From assembly GCA_964482235.1 (NCBI GenBank), contig CAYZWU010000047.1, forward strand, positions 1-42,323: a stretch of 42,323 bases of DNA, in the 5' to 3' direction. Both the position numbers and the translations under genes were made by a program. The notes beneath the pieces were generated by a model. It ran no database searches, was not told the DNA's origin, and saw only the letters and a program-made list of their open reading frames with translations. The stretch's first letter is position 1, and every line of letters begins with the position of its first letter. This document shows positions 34,178 to 42,323 of this stretch, piece by piece. This DNA comes from CAYZWU01 sp964482235 (GTDB lineage: Bacteria > Planctomycetota > B15-G4 > CAYZWU01).

Positions 34178-35299
34178 ATGAACACGCTGGCAGGCCCGAT
34201 CAACGAGCTGTCGATCTCACGGCCGACCCTGATCCTCGACAGGACCAGGGTGCTCCGGAACATCGAGAAGATGGCAGCCAGGGCCGCGCAGGGAAGAGTC
34301 GAATTCAGGCCCCACTTCAAGACCCATCAGTCCATCGAGATCGGAAGCTGGTTCCGCGGCCGCGGCGTGGAGGCGATCACAGTCTCCTCGGTGACGATGG
34401 CCAGATACTTCGCCGAGAGCGGCTGGAAGGACATCACCATCGCCTTTCCGGTGAACATCCGCGAGATTCCCGAAATGAAGGAGCTGGCCGGAAAAACGGA
34501 CCTCAAGGTTCTCCTGGATTCGGAAGCCGCCGCCACAGCGCTGGCAAATGCGCTCGACACGCCCGTTCAGGTCTGGATCAAGATCGATACGGGATACGGC
34601 CGGGCGGGGCTGCCGTGGGACGAGACCGATCAGATCGCCTCTCTGATCCGGACCATTGCCCGGACACCGCGCCTTTCATTCCACGGAATCCTGACCCACG
34701 AGGGAAGAACGTACGCCGAAAGCTCGGCCGAGGGCATCCGGCGCCGGGAGAACGAATCGATCGCACGCCTCGCTCACGTCAAGAACGAGCTCGCGGGAAA
34801 GGGCATCGGACCCTGCCGCGTCTCCCTGGGCGACACGCCGGGGTGCAGCCTTCTCGATGATTTCTCGGGCGTCGATGAGATCAGGCCGGGCAACTTCGTC
34901 TTCCATGACCTGATGCAGGCCGCCCTGGGTTCGTGCCGGGACACCGACATCGCGGTCGCCCTGGCCTGCCCCGTGGTGGGCAAGTACATGCGCAGGAACG
35001 AGATCGTCATCTACGGCGGCGCGATCCACCTCTCCAAGGAATCACTGCACGATCCGTCGGGAAGAACCCTGTTCGGCTGCCTCGCAGCCGCCGATAAGAA
35101 CTCCCTGGGACATGCCCTTTTCGATGCTCCCGTGGCATCCCTTTCGCAAGAGCATGGGGTGGTCCGGCTGCCGGACCGGCTGCTGGCCTCGATCAGGATC
35201 GGCGATGTCGTCCCCGTCTTTCCGGTCCACTCGTGTCTGACGTGCAACCTGCACAGGGAATACATCACGCTCGAGGGGGAACGGATCAGCAGACTCTGA
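34178..35299 (+). CDS. DSD1-like PLP enzyme (D-serine dehydratase / D-threonine aldolase family)
   Basis: Fold-type III PLP enzyme acting on D-hydroxy amino acids; zinc-dependent members dehydrate D-serine or cleave D-threonine. 373 residues from the ATG at 34178; a longer frame overlaps glnA and is ignored. PLP-lysine segment RPHFKTHQS has Lys48. The barrel carries VWIKIDTGYGRAGL. The C-terminal domain has the zinc motif H351-x-C353 (PVHSCLTCN). The substrate cannot be fixed from sequence. It lies next to glnA, which may only share promoter and nitrogen control. Confidence 0.88.
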   Translation: MNTLAGPINELSISRPTLILDRTRVLRNIEKMAARAAQGRVEFRPHFKTHQSIEIGSWFRGRGVEAITVSSVTMARYFAESGWKDITIAFPVNIREIPEMKELAGKTDLKVLLDSEAAATALANALDTPVQVWIKIDTGYGRAGLPWDETDQIASLIRTIARTPRLSFHGILTHEGRTYAESSAEGIRRRENESIARLAHVKNELAGKGIGPCRVSLGDTPGCSLLDDFSGVDEIRPGNFVFHDLMQAALGSCRDTDIAVALACPVVGKYMRRNEIVIYGGAIHLSKESLHDPSGRTLFGCLAAADKNSLGHALFDAPVASLSQEHGVVRLPDRLLASIRIGDVVPVFPVHSCLTCNLHREYITLEGERISRL

Positions 35300-35348
35300 T
35301 CGATCAGGCAGCCTGACAGCCGAAAAAACGATGTCGTCCCCTGCAACC

Positions 35349-35372
35349 CCGTGTTACGATTCCGTAACGTGG
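35349..35372. promoter_or_regulatory. Operator-like dyad upstream of the binding-protein/two-component operon
   Basis: CCGTGTTACG (35349-35358), 4-base loop ATTC, CGTAACGTGG (35363-35372): eight Watson-Crick pairs with two wobbles inside, over ten positions. It lies 33-56 bases upstream of the ATG at 35405. It may be a regulator site or a leader hairpin; no T-tract follows, so it is not a terminator. Confidence 0.45.
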
Positions 35373-35404
35373 TGTATCGAATCAGGACAGTCGGAGCAGG
35401 TTCC

Positions 35405-36496
35405 ATGGATCTTCCCTTCAAAGCGATGCGATTGTTTTTTGCCCGACCGATGCTGCCCGTCCGGCTTCTTCCCCTCTGCTTCTGCCTGATCCTTGCCGCG
35501 GACGATGCGGCAGGGAGAAAGATGGACGAGGAAAAACCCGAGGTGAAACCGTGGCGGCTGGGCGTCCTCTTCTGGCACGACTCGCCCAACGACGAGGCTG
35601 CACTCGACGGCATCCGGACCGCCCTCGAGGCAGCCGGAAAATCCCACGAGCTGATCATCAGGCGAGCCGACTCGAGCCCGAAGAAGGTGTCGAGCTTCCT
35701 TGCGGAGTTCCGGAACCTCCCCGTCGACCTGATCTTCGCCATGGGAACCCGGGCGGCGCTCTACGCCGCAGAGGCAACAAGAGAGATCCCCATCGTCTTC
35801 ACTGCCGTCACCAATCCGGTGGAATCAAAGGTTGTTCCGTCCTGGAAAGGCTCGGGCCGCAACGTGGCGGGAAACAGCAACTGGATCTCGTCGGAGACGC
35901 TGCTCCACGTCTTTCGCCTGGCTGTCCCGGATCTCGGGAAGCTCGGTCTCCTCCGGTCGACCCAGGAGGGCGAGGTCAGTGCGGCCGAGCTCAGCGCGAT
36001 GAAGGAATACCTTGCCCGGAAGGGCGCACCGAAGATCGAGATCATCGAGAAGGTGGTGAAGAAGCCCGAGGAGATCGGCGCCGCGGCCCGCAGCCTGGCC
36101 GGCTCGGGAGTCCAGGCGATCTGGATCCCCATCGATTTCCTCATCTACAGCAACATGGACGCGATCACCGCCGCGGTCGAGCCCCTGGGCATCCCCCTCG
36201 TCTCCTCATCGCTGAAGGCAACCCGAGCCGGAGCCGTGGCCGGCGTGGTCGTGGATTACACGATGCTCGGGAAGCGCGCCGTCGTGCTGGCCCTCCACAT
36301 CCTGGAAAGGAGGAAGAAACCGGGCGATATGCCGGTCGGAACGATGAACGCCTACAAGGTCATCGTCAACCTCAACGCAGCCCGGCGCTGCCGCTACGAG
36401 CTTCCCCTCTCGCTCCTGGCCCTGGCCGACACGATCATCGGGAACACCGCTCTTCCCGAGAAACACGACGTGAAGGAAAAAGAGAATGGAAAATGA
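35405..36496 (+). CDS. ABC-type periplasmic substrate-binding protein (ABC_sub_bind/TrpX-like), probable sensor
   Basis: 363 residues from the ATG at 35405 (GGAG eight bases upstream). It starts with a signal-like stretch (FFARPMLPVRLLPLCFCLIL), then a type I binding fold: WRLGVLFWHDSPNDEAALDG, DLIFAMGTRAALYA, EIPIVFTAVTNPVES, SGRNVAGNSNWIS and AIWIPIDFLIYSN. The family binds small ligands such as tryptophan or other amines and acids. No permease or ATPase gene is nearby; the next gene is a sensor kinase that overlaps its end by 11 bases. The natural reading is a ligand sensor feeding the kinase, which is inference. Confidence 0.85.
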   Translation: MDLPFKAMRLFFARPMLPVRLLPLCFCLILAADDAAGRKMDEEKPEVKPWRLGVLFWHDSPNDEAALDGIRTALEAAGKSHELIIRRADSSPKKVSSFLAEFRNLPVDLIFAMGTRAALYAAEATREIPIVFTAVTNPVESKVVPSWKGSGRNVAGNSNWISSETLLHVFRLAVPDLGKLGLLRSTQEGEVSAAELSAMKEYLARKGAPKIEIIEKVVKKPEEIGAAARSLAGSGVQAIWIPIDFLIYSNMDAITAAVEPLGIPLVSSSLKATRAGAVAGVVVDYTMLGKRAVVLALHILERRKKPGDMPVGTMNAYKVIVNLNAARRCRYELPLSLLALADTIIGNTALPEKHDVKEKENGK

Positions 36497-38030
36497 AACC
36501 TCCCGGAAGGGTTTCCCCGCCTCGGCCCCGCTCGCCGTCAAGCTGGCCGTGATCCTCGGCATCGCCGCCCTTCTCATGGCCCTTTTCCTGTTCGGGTACT
36601 TCGGCCCCCTGACGGCCACGACGTTCCAGGACAGGACGAGCAGCCTGATCGACATGAGCCACGATGCGTTGAGCCGCATGGTGCTGTCGATCACGACGGA
36701 CAGCAAGAACCTCCTGATCGACCTGATCGGCCATACGGCGGATGCCAGGAGGCGGCAGCTGATGGATCTGCCTCTCTCCCTCTATGCCGGGGACATGGAG
36801 AAGATCCGCAACGCCGTGCAGGAAACGGACGCCGAGATGAGCCGCAGGCTCCTGGGCAACGTGGAAATCCTGGCAGGAGAGATGGAACGGCGCCTGCTCG
36901 ACGACGTCCGGACACGCATGGCTACCTTGAACCTGGAACAGAAAGCCATGGGAACGGTCTTTGCCTCGGAGGTACGCCGCGCCTATCTCGTGCTGGCCGG
37001 AGCCGTATTCGGAGCGCTGTTCGTGATGCTGGGTCTCGGTCTCTATCGAACGGTCGTTCACCCCTTGCGGCAGCTCAGGAGGGGAACGCGCGCCGTGGCC
37101 TCGGGCAACCTCGACGTCTCGGTCCCGGTCCGGTCCAGGGACGAGGTGGGAGGCCTGGCCGCCGATTTCGGCAGCATGGTCCGCCAGCTCAAGGAGTCGC
37201 GCGAGGACATCAGGCGGAAGAACCGCGAGCTGCAGGAGCTGAACCTGAACCTCGAGGCCGAGGTCGGCCGCAAGACGAGCCATCTGAAGAAGACGCTCGA
37301 GGATTTGAGACGGGCGCAGAAGCAGCTGATCCACGCCGAGAAGATGGCTTCCATCGGCACCCTGGCCGGAGGCGTGGCGCACGAGTTCAACAACCTGATC
37401 GGTGGGATCCGGGGCTGCGCAGCCGAGGCGCTCGAGATGGAGAAGGACAGCGCTCAGAAGGAAAACCTCAACGTGATCCTGCGAGCCACCCGGCGGGCCG
37501 GAGAGATCACGGACCAGCTGCTTCGCTTCTCGCGGCAGCTCGCCTCGAAGATGCGCCTCACCGACGTGGCCCGGATCATCGAGGAGGCGCTCGACCTGGT
37601 CGAGCCCGAGGCGCACAAGCGCGGCGTCGCGGTGACCCGCCGCATGGCGGCGTGCCCTCCCTTCTTCGTCGACGGCGACGCCCTGCACCAGGTTTTCCTG
37701 AACCTCTGCACCAACGCCATCCATGCCATGCCGGAAGGCGGCGAGCTGACCGTCAGATCCAGGAGCGAAGGCGGCGATCTGGAGATCACGATCGCGGACA
37801 CGGGGCAGGGCATTCCCGCCGAGCATATCGATCGGATCTTCGAGCCCTTCTTCACCACGAAGGATCAGGAGGCGGACCCTTCGAGACGCGGCGTCGGTCT
37901 GGGTCTCTCCGTGACATACAGCATCGTCGAGGCGCACGGCGGTTCGCTCGACGTGGCCAGCGAGATCGGACGGGGAACGACCTTCTCGATGAAGCTGCCC
38001 ATGAGAAGCGAAGGCGAAGAGGAAAATTAA
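36486..38030 (+). CDS. Membrane sensor histidine kinase (NtrB-like)
   Basis: 514 residues. TM1 about 16-40, outer sensor region 41-162 without a recognised domain, TM2 about 165-190, HAMP about 191-245, coiled coil about 245-285. HisKA has GGVAHEFNN with His299. HATPase_c has N-box FLNLCTNAIHAM, DTGQGIP, FEPFFTTK and GVGLGLSVTYSIV, all intact. Starts at ATG 36486 within the end of the binding-protein gene. The response regulator follows after 25 bases. Confidence 0.93.
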   Translation: MENETSRKGFPASAPLAVKLAVILGIAALLMALFLFGYFGPLTATTFQDRTSSLIDMSHDALSRMVLSITTDSKNLLIDLIGHTADARRRQLMDLPLSLYAGDMEKIRNAVQETDAEMSRRLLGNVEILAGEMERRLLDDVRTRMATLNLEQKAMGTVFASEVRRAYLVLAGAVFGALFVMLGLGLYRTVVHPLRQLRRGTRAVASGNLDVSVPVRSRDEVGGLAADFGSMVRQLKESREDIRRKNRELQELNLNLEAEVGRKTSHLKKTLEDLRRAQKQLIHAEKMASIGTLAGGVAHEFNNLIGGIRGCAAEALEMEKDSAQKENLNVILRATRRAGEITDQLLRFSRQLASKMRLTDVARIIEEALDLVEPEAHKRGVAVTRRMAACPPFFVDGDALHQVFLNLCTNAIHAMPEGGELTVRSRSEGGDLEITIADTGQGIPAEHIDRIFEPFFTTKDQEADPSRRGVGLGLSVTYSIVEAHGGSLDVASEIGRGTTFSMKLPMRSEGEEEN

Positions 38031-38055
38031 CCGTCAGGTTGAGAGGAAGAAAGCG

Positions 38056-39507
38056 ATGGGCAACACGGAAATGGATGAAGAGAACACCGGGATACCGGCC
38101 GCGGACTTGCCGACAAGGCAGAAGGGCGCCCGCCTGATCGTGGCCGACGACGAGGAGAGCATGCGCTTCTTCCTGCAGCGCTCGCTGCGCCGCCACGGGC
38201 ATGACGTGGAGGCCGTTGCGAGCGGAGACCAGGCCATCGAGCTCTACGAGTCGCAGCCCTTCGACGTGGCGATCGTCGATCTCAAGATGCCGGGCGCCGA
38301 CGGGATCGAGGTCCTTAAGAGGATCCGCACCGCGAACCCCGAGGGTCTCGTGATCATCATGACCGCCTACGGGACGATCCGGTCCGCCGTCGAGGCGATG
38401 CGGCTGGGGGCCTTCGATTACATCACGAAGCCATTCGAGATCGAGGAGCTCCTGCTGCTGATCAACCGCGCCCTGACGCAGCGAGCCACGCTGCGCGAAA
38501 ACCGCGAGCTCAGGAAGATCATCGACAACAGGAGAGCCTACGGCGGCCTGATCGGCCAGAGCCAGGCCATGCGGAAGATCTACCAGCGGATCGACATGCT
38601 GAACCAGTCGGCCTCCACCGTCCTGATCCAGGGCGAGTCGGGCACGGGCAAGGAGCTGCTGGCCCATGCGATCCACAAGCACTCCCCCAAAGCGGAGGGG
38701 CCCTTCGTTCCCCTCGACTGCGCCGCCCTCCCTGAAACCTTGCTGGAAAGCGAACTCTTCGGCCACGTGGCCGGCGCCTTCACCGGCGCCCTGAAAGCCA
38801 AGCGGGGGATCATCGAGCGGGCCCGCAACGGCACCCTCTTCATCGACGAGATCTCCGAGGTGAGCCAGAGCGCCCAGATCAAGCTGCTTCGCTTCCTGCA
38901 GGAGCGGACGTTCACGCCGGTGGGAGCCGCGCAGCCTGTTAAGGTCGACGTCCGCGTGATCGCCGCCACGAACAGGGATCTCGTGAAGAAAATCGGCGAG
39001 GGCACCTTTCGCCAGGACCTCTTCTGGAGGCTCAACGTCGTTCCCGTCGCCCTGCCGCCTCTCAGGCAGAGACGCGAGGACGTGTCGATCCTGGCGGCCC
39101 ACTTCCTCGAGCGCTTCAACAAGGTGAACAAGGGGAAGATCAAGGGATTCACGCTGGAAGCGATGATCGTGCTCTCCAACTACACCTGGCCGGGCAACGT
39201 GCGCGAGCTCGAGAACGTGATCGAGCGGATGGTGGTGTTCAATGCCTCGAAGGATCAGCTCGACCTGCCGGACATCCCCCAGGAGATCCGGGACAAGTCG
39301 GCGTCTTCTGCCACCTTCGAGCCGGGCGGCGACCCGGCGGCTTTCCAGGAGGCGCTCAAGGACTTCGAGCGCAACTACCTCTCCACCCTTCTCAACCGGA
39401 CGCGGGGCAACATCAGCCAGGCCGCCCGCCTCTCGGGTATATCGAGATCGCAGATCCACCAGAAGCTGAAACGTCTCGACCTCGATCCGATCGACTTTCG
39501 CGTCTGA
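38056..39507 (+). CDS. NtrC-family response regulator, sigma-54-dependent activator
   Basis: 483 residues from ATG 38056 (GAGGAAG upstream). Receiver about 26-145 with acidic pocket D31-D32, phospho-acceptor Asp75 and Lys in ITKPFE. AAA+ domain about 165-400 with GESGTGKE (192-199), the sigma-54 contact loop GAFTGA (240-245), and a Walker B FIDEI. Fis-type HTH at the C-terminus (ISQAARLSGISRSQIHQKLK). Pairs with the kinase just upstream. The GAFTGA loop means it should act with sigma-54 at -24/-12 promoters; none was recognised in the window. Confidence 0.95.
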   Translation: MGNTEMDEENTGIPAADLPTRQKGARLIVADDEESMRFFLQRSLRRHGHDVEAVASGDQAIELYESQPFDVAIVDLKMPGADGIEVLKRIRTANPEGLVIIMTAYGTIRSAVEAMRLGAFDYITKPFEIEELLLLINRALTQRATLRENRELRKIIDNRRAYGGLIGQSQAMRKIYQRIDMLNQSASTVLIQGESGTGKELLAHAIHKHSPKAEGPFVPLDCAALPETLLESELFGHVAGAFTGALKAKRGIIERARNGTLFIDEISEVSQSAQIKLLRFLQERTFTPVGAAQPVKVDVRVIAATNRDLVKKIGEGTFRQDLFWRLNVVPVALPPLRQRREDVSILAAHFLERFNKVNKGKIKGFTLEAMIVLSNYTWPGNVRELENVIERMVVFNASKDQLDLPDIPQEIRDKSASSATFEPGGDPAAFQEALKDFERNYLSTLLNRTRGNISQAARLSGISRSQIHQKLKRLDLDPIDFRV

Positions 39508-39527
39508 CAGGTACGAAAGGAGCCGGG

Positions 39528-40256
39528 ATGAGCCGGATATACGGCAAGGATTTCGCCAGATTCTACAACGACAACTGGGCGTTCTGGAGCACCGGACTCT
39601 GGCCCTTTCTCGTCAAGCATGTCAGGAAAAACAATCCCGGCGCCAGCACGTGGCTCGATCTCTGCTGCGGAACAGGCAACCTTCTGCAGATGGTCCTGAG
39701 GAACGGATTCATTGCCGTCGGCGTCGATCAGTCGGGACATCAGATCGCTCATGCACGGCGCAACGCACCGCGGGCCGATCTCGTGAAAGGCGACATCCGC
39801 GCGCTGTCTCTGGAGAGGACCTTCGATGTGATCACCTGCCTCTTCGACAGTCTGAACTACCTCACGTCGAAGCGCGATCTCTGCACCCTGTTCCGGAGAG
39901 TCCGCAGCCATCTCGAGACGAAGGGCCTCTTCATCTTCGACATGAACACCTTCGAGGGGATGAAGAGGCAGTGGTGCCGCACCCAGGCGGTGCATGACAG
40001 GCGCGGCTCGCTCGTGGTCGAGTCCTCCTTCGACGCGAAACGCGCCAGGGGACGGGCTGTCATCACCGGATTCGTGAAGGAGGGCCGCCTCTTCAAGAGG
40101 TTCCGCGAAGAGCACGAGGAGCGAGGCTACCGGAGCGGCGAGATCGAGGAGACCCTCGTGCGGGCTGGTCTCGCTTTCAGGAAATTCGACGGCGACAGCC
40201 TCTCGAGGGCGGGCAAGCGCCCGGCCAGGCTGATCTATATCTGCAGATCGACTTGA
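39528..40256 (+). CDS. Class I SAM-dependent methyltransferase
   Basis: 242 residues, GAAAGGAG before ATG 39528. Motif I WLDLCCGTGN (42-51), motif II GVDQSG, then KGDIRALSLERTFDVITCLFDSLNYL. The acceptor cannot be read from the sequence. 20 bases after the response-regulator gene and 10 bases before the next gene's ATG, so in the same transcript. Company of a PP-loop sugar-amidotransferase-like gene suggests modification of a surface glycan or small molecule. Confidence 0.85.
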   Translation: MSRIYGKDFARFYNDNWAFWSTGLWPFLVKHVRKNNPGASTWLDLCCGTGNLLQMVLRNGFIAVGVDQSGHQIAHARRNAPRADLVKGDIRALSLERTFDVITCLFDSLNYLTSKRDLCTLFRRVRSHLETKGLFIFDMNTFEGMKRQWCRTQAVHDRRGSLVVESSFDAKRARGRAVITGFVKEGRLFKRFREEHEERGYRSGEIEETLVRAGLAFRKFDGDSLSRAGKRPARLIYICRST

Positions 40257-40266
40257 GGTGGAAACA

Positions 40267-41349
40267 ATGACCGGAACGACCTGCTCGAAATGCCTGCTGC
40301 ACTCCCGGCTGCCCGGCGTGCGCATCGAGTCGAACGGCGCATGCAACTTCTGCAACACCGGCACGCTGCCGAAGCTGAAGCCGCGCGAGGAGCTCGATCG
40401 CATCATCGCCGAGGCGAGGGGAAGAAATCCTCAGAGGGAGTACGACTGCATCTTGGGGCTGAGCGGGGGCAGGGACTCCACCTGGATGACGAAGATCGCC
40501 ACGAAGGATCTCGGCCTGAAAATCCTGGCGTTCAACAACGATCACGGCTTCACACCCGAACACACGCGGCGCAACATCGAGCGGATCGTGAAGTACGCCG
40601 GCGTCGACTTCATCCAGTACCGGACTCCGAAGAACCTGGCGGTGAGAACAACACGGCTGCTCTGCAAGACCCTGATCCCCTTCGGACCCGGCGCCATGAT
40701 GCGCGAGCTCTGCGCTCCCTGCCAGCAGGCCGCTGCCGCCGCGGCGCTCAAGATCGCCCTGGAGAAGAGGATCCCCCTGGGCCTCGACGGGCGCTCCGAG
40801 GGAGAGCAGGTCGTTTTCGACGCCGACACATCGACCAGGATCACGCGCTGGAAGGCCCTGTTCTCGTCCAGCTGCCTCCTCTATCTCAGGTCGCTATGGG
40901 GAAAGTACCGGATCTCCAGGAATCTCCGCATCCCCGGCCGGCTGTCCCGCAACCGCATCACCTACCTGGCGCAGCTCGAGGGCCGGCAGGATACCAACCT
41001 GATCAAGCTCTTCGACTACATCCCCTGGGACCGTCGTGAGATGAAGCGCTTTCTGCTGGACGAGCTGGGCTGGGAGAAGCCGGCCGATTCCCCGACCACC
41101 TGGCGCACCGACTGCATCGTGATACCCCTGGTGAATTATCTCTGGCAGGTCTATTTCGGCATCACCAAGCTGGAGGAGGGATTCGCCCACATGATCCGCA
41201 TCGGGCAGATGGAGCGCGCCGAGGCGCTGGAGCAGGTCCGGCAGGCCCGTCTCGGCCGCTGGACGGAGGAGATTGACGAGATCTGCCGCCGCACTCTCGG
41301 GCTCTCCCGCCGCGACGCGGCGATCGTCAGGTCGTGGCAGGAGAAATGA
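40267..41349 (+). CDS. N-acetyl-sugar-amidotransferase-like PP-loop protein
   Basis: 360 residues from the ATG at 40267 (GAGGTGG five bases upstream; an in-frame GTG lies 3 codons earlier). N-terminal zinc-type cysteines C6-x2-C9 and C26-x2-C29, then PP-loop LGLSGGRDSTW (SGGRDS at 66-71). DHGFTPEHTRRNI and CAPCQQ segments are also present. The WbpG/PseA-type family uses ammonia to turn a sugar acid or keto group into an amidine or amide on surface polysaccharides. Its usual partners HisH/HisF homologs are not seen here. Next gene is on the other strand. Confidence 0.82.
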   Translation: MTGTTCSKCLLHSRLPGVRIESNGACNFCNTGTLPKLKPREELDRIIAEARGRNPQREYDCILGLSGGRDSTWMTKIATKDLGLKILAFNNDHGFTPEHTRRNIERIVKYAGVDFIQYRTPKNLAVRTTRLLCKTLIPFGPGAMMRELCAPCQQAAAAAALKIALEKRIPLGLDGRSEGEQVVFDADTSTRITRWKALFSSSCLLYLRSLWGKYRISRNLRIPGRLSRNRITYLAQLEGRQDTNLIKLFDYIPWDRREMKRFLLDELGWEKPADSPTTWRTDCIVIPLVNYLWQVYFGITKLEEGFAHMIRIGQMERAEALEQVRQARLGRWTEEIDEICRRTLGLSRRDAAIVRSWQEK

Positions 41350-41412
41350 CCGCCGCCCGGCTCGCCGTGCTCGGGCTTTCCGCAGTGGCGGCGGCGCCTC
41401 TCCCCTTCGTTG

Positions 41413-42323
41413 TCACCGCCCGGCCAGCTTCGAGAGGACTCTCGCGACGATCCTGAAGATGGAAAGGATGTCCTCGCGAAGGTCGACCGCCGTCCTGACG
41501 CCGAGCGCCACCGGACAGTTGACGAAACCGGCAAACACGTCGATCACGCCTTCGCGGCGGTATTTCTCGCCGATCGCCTCGGCCCGGCAGCCTCCCATGC
41601 AGCTGTTCAGGATCGGGCAGCTCCGGCACGGCTCCTCGATCGACTCGGCGAGATCGTCGTACCAGTTCTTCTCGATCACGAGCCCTTCCTTTTCGTCGAA
41701 GGTGCCTATTCTCAACTTCGGCTCCGTAACGACGTACCGGCAGGGATAGACATCGCGGGAGTGGGACTTGATCATCACGTGCTCCGACCCGCAGCTGCAG
41801 AAGCTTCGCGACAGGCTGCGCCCGAAGAGCTTGTAGAAGAGGAAGCGGAACCGGCTGTACTGGGGCCCCCAGTTGTCCACGAGCTGGATCCTCATGGGCC
41901 GCCGGCGATGCTTGATCCGATGAAAGCGCTTTATGAAGCGGCAGATCTGGTCCTGTTCGAGGTACATGTCGGCCGGCAGCGACGATCCGTTGACGCTGTA
42001 CGACATCTTCATGACCAGGACCTGCGCCGCCCCGAGCTCGAGGAAGAAGTCGAGCATCTCCTCGAGCCGGTCGTGGGTGCGGCCGTTGATGACCGTGTAG
42101 ATCTCGATCGCCGCCATCAGAACAAACATATCCGTGGAGCCCTGCAGCGAGGGAAGGCGGACGGACAGCGGCTGCAGGTCAGGGTTCGGCAGCACGAGCA
42201 GCGGCCACAGGAAGTCCTTCCAGGACGCGATGATCGCGAAGACGCTCACCACGCCCAGGATCGGGCGGCTCATCGGCAGCACGATCGACCAGAACAGCCG
42301 GAACGGCCCCGCCCCGTCCACGC
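41413..42323 (-). CDS. Chimeric frame: MalG-type permease fragment joined to a radical SAM/SPASM C-terminal half (partial)
   Basis: The frame runs off the right edge. Its first about 71 residues are a sugar ABC permease of MalG type: DGAGPFRLFWSIVLPMSRP (EAA loop) and SWKDFLWPLLVL. At about 42108 it changes to the middle and end of a radical SAM protein, with IEIYTVINGRTHDRLEEMLD then a SPASM domain with C-x2-C-x5-C-x3-C (CRSCPILNSCMGGC) and the FVNC cysteine. The radical SAM CxxxCxxC loop is missing, so no working enzyme is encoded inside this window. The two halves belong to unrelated families and I know no such fusion. The SPASM half ends 63 bases from the amidotransferase gene stop (convergent). 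Confidence 0.8.
   Translation of the reverse strand, partial: VDGAGPFRLFWSIVLPMSRPILGVVSVFAIIASWKDFLWPLLVLPNPDLQPLSVRLPSLQGSTDMFVLMAAIEIYTVINGRTHDRLEEMLDFFLELGAAQVLVMKMSYSVNGSSLPADMYLEQDQICRFIKRFHRIKHRRRPMRIQLVDNWGPQYSRFRFLFYKLFGRSLSRSFCSCGSEHVMIKSHSRDVYPCRYVVTEPKLRIGTFDEKEGLVIEKNWYDDLAESIEEPCRSCPILNSCMGGCRAEAIGEKYRREGVIDVFAGFVNCPVALGVRTAVDLREDILSIFRIVARVLSKLAGR
42100..42120. other. Permease/radical-SAM breakpoint
   Basis: Between the last permease-like residues (TDMFVLMAA) and the first radical-SAM-like residues (IEIYTV) there is no linker, and the frame is kept. This is where the two families meet. An abrupt join without linker is what a contig chimera or a deletion would leave. Confidence 0.6.

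Noticed and set aside
37852..39459. Minus-strand open frame of 535 codons antisense to the response regulator
   Set aside because: Shadow of the NtrC-like gene, whose receiver, AAA+ and HTH motifs are clear.
1..42323. CRISPR arrays, tRNA or rRNA genes, insertion sequences, phage genes
   Set aside because: No regularly spaced repeats, no tRNA cloverleaf, rRNA segment, transposase or phage structural motif was recognised on either strand.

Overview
The window is a GC-rich, gene-dense stretch of a bacterial chromosome. I see no phage, IS, CRISPR, tRNA or rRNA. Gene content points to an uncultivated Gram-negative-type bacterium: lipoproteins with lipobox signals, secreted TPR-CHAT proteins, an NtrC/sigma-54 type regulator, a GSI-alpha glutamine synthetase and a two-gene PurSL + PurQ FGAM synthase. 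The FCB/Planctomycetes-side lineages often found in metagenomes (Krumholzibacteriota- or Eisenbacteria-like) would fit. That is inference from style, not from a marker-gene tree. The chimeric open frame at the right edge also suggests a metagenome-derived contig.

Positions 128-9865 and on to 12858 are one long minus-strand housekeeping block. Read in transcription order (right to left) it is purL (PurS-fused), purQ, a hydantoinase-B-like gene, an intergenic terminator and promoter, then purA, uppS, cdsA, phoH, a short 7TM-HD phosphodiesterase, ybeY and rnhA. Several starts overlap the preceding stop (TGATG, TTGA), so translational coupling is likely. Divergent from purL is a membrane GT39-type glycosyltransferase with a TPR tail (13078-15201). 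It converges on a panB-lipoprotein pair (15229-16691). A histidyl-tRNA synthetase and a FetAB-type ABC exporter follow on the plus strand (16919-19853).

Positions 19911-27663 hold the most distinctive region. Two secreted TPR-CHAT paralogs of about 980 residues, each with an intact His/Cys dyad, lie in tandem on the minus strand. Diverging from them is an ECF-type sigma factor followed by a membrane anti-sigma factor with a zinc-binding N-terminus and a DUF4384-like outer domain. I read this as a candidate envelope signalling/proteolysis module. A secreted GH29 alpha-L-fucosidase follows (27775-29757), then two tandem paralogous small lipoproteins (29850-30943), the first with its own strong terminator, and an orphan dihydrolipoyl dehydrogenase (31159-32571).

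From 32832 the plus strand carries glnA and a DSD1-like PLP enzyme. A five-gene tightly packed run follows: periplasmic ABC-type binding protein, NtrB-like kinase, NtrC-like sigma-54 activator, SAM methyltransferase and a PP-loop N-acetyl-sugar-amidotransferase-like protein (35405-41349). At the right edge a minus-strand frame joins a MalG-type permease fragment to the C-terminal half of a radical SAM/SPASM protein. This is either an assembly chimera or a recombination scar.
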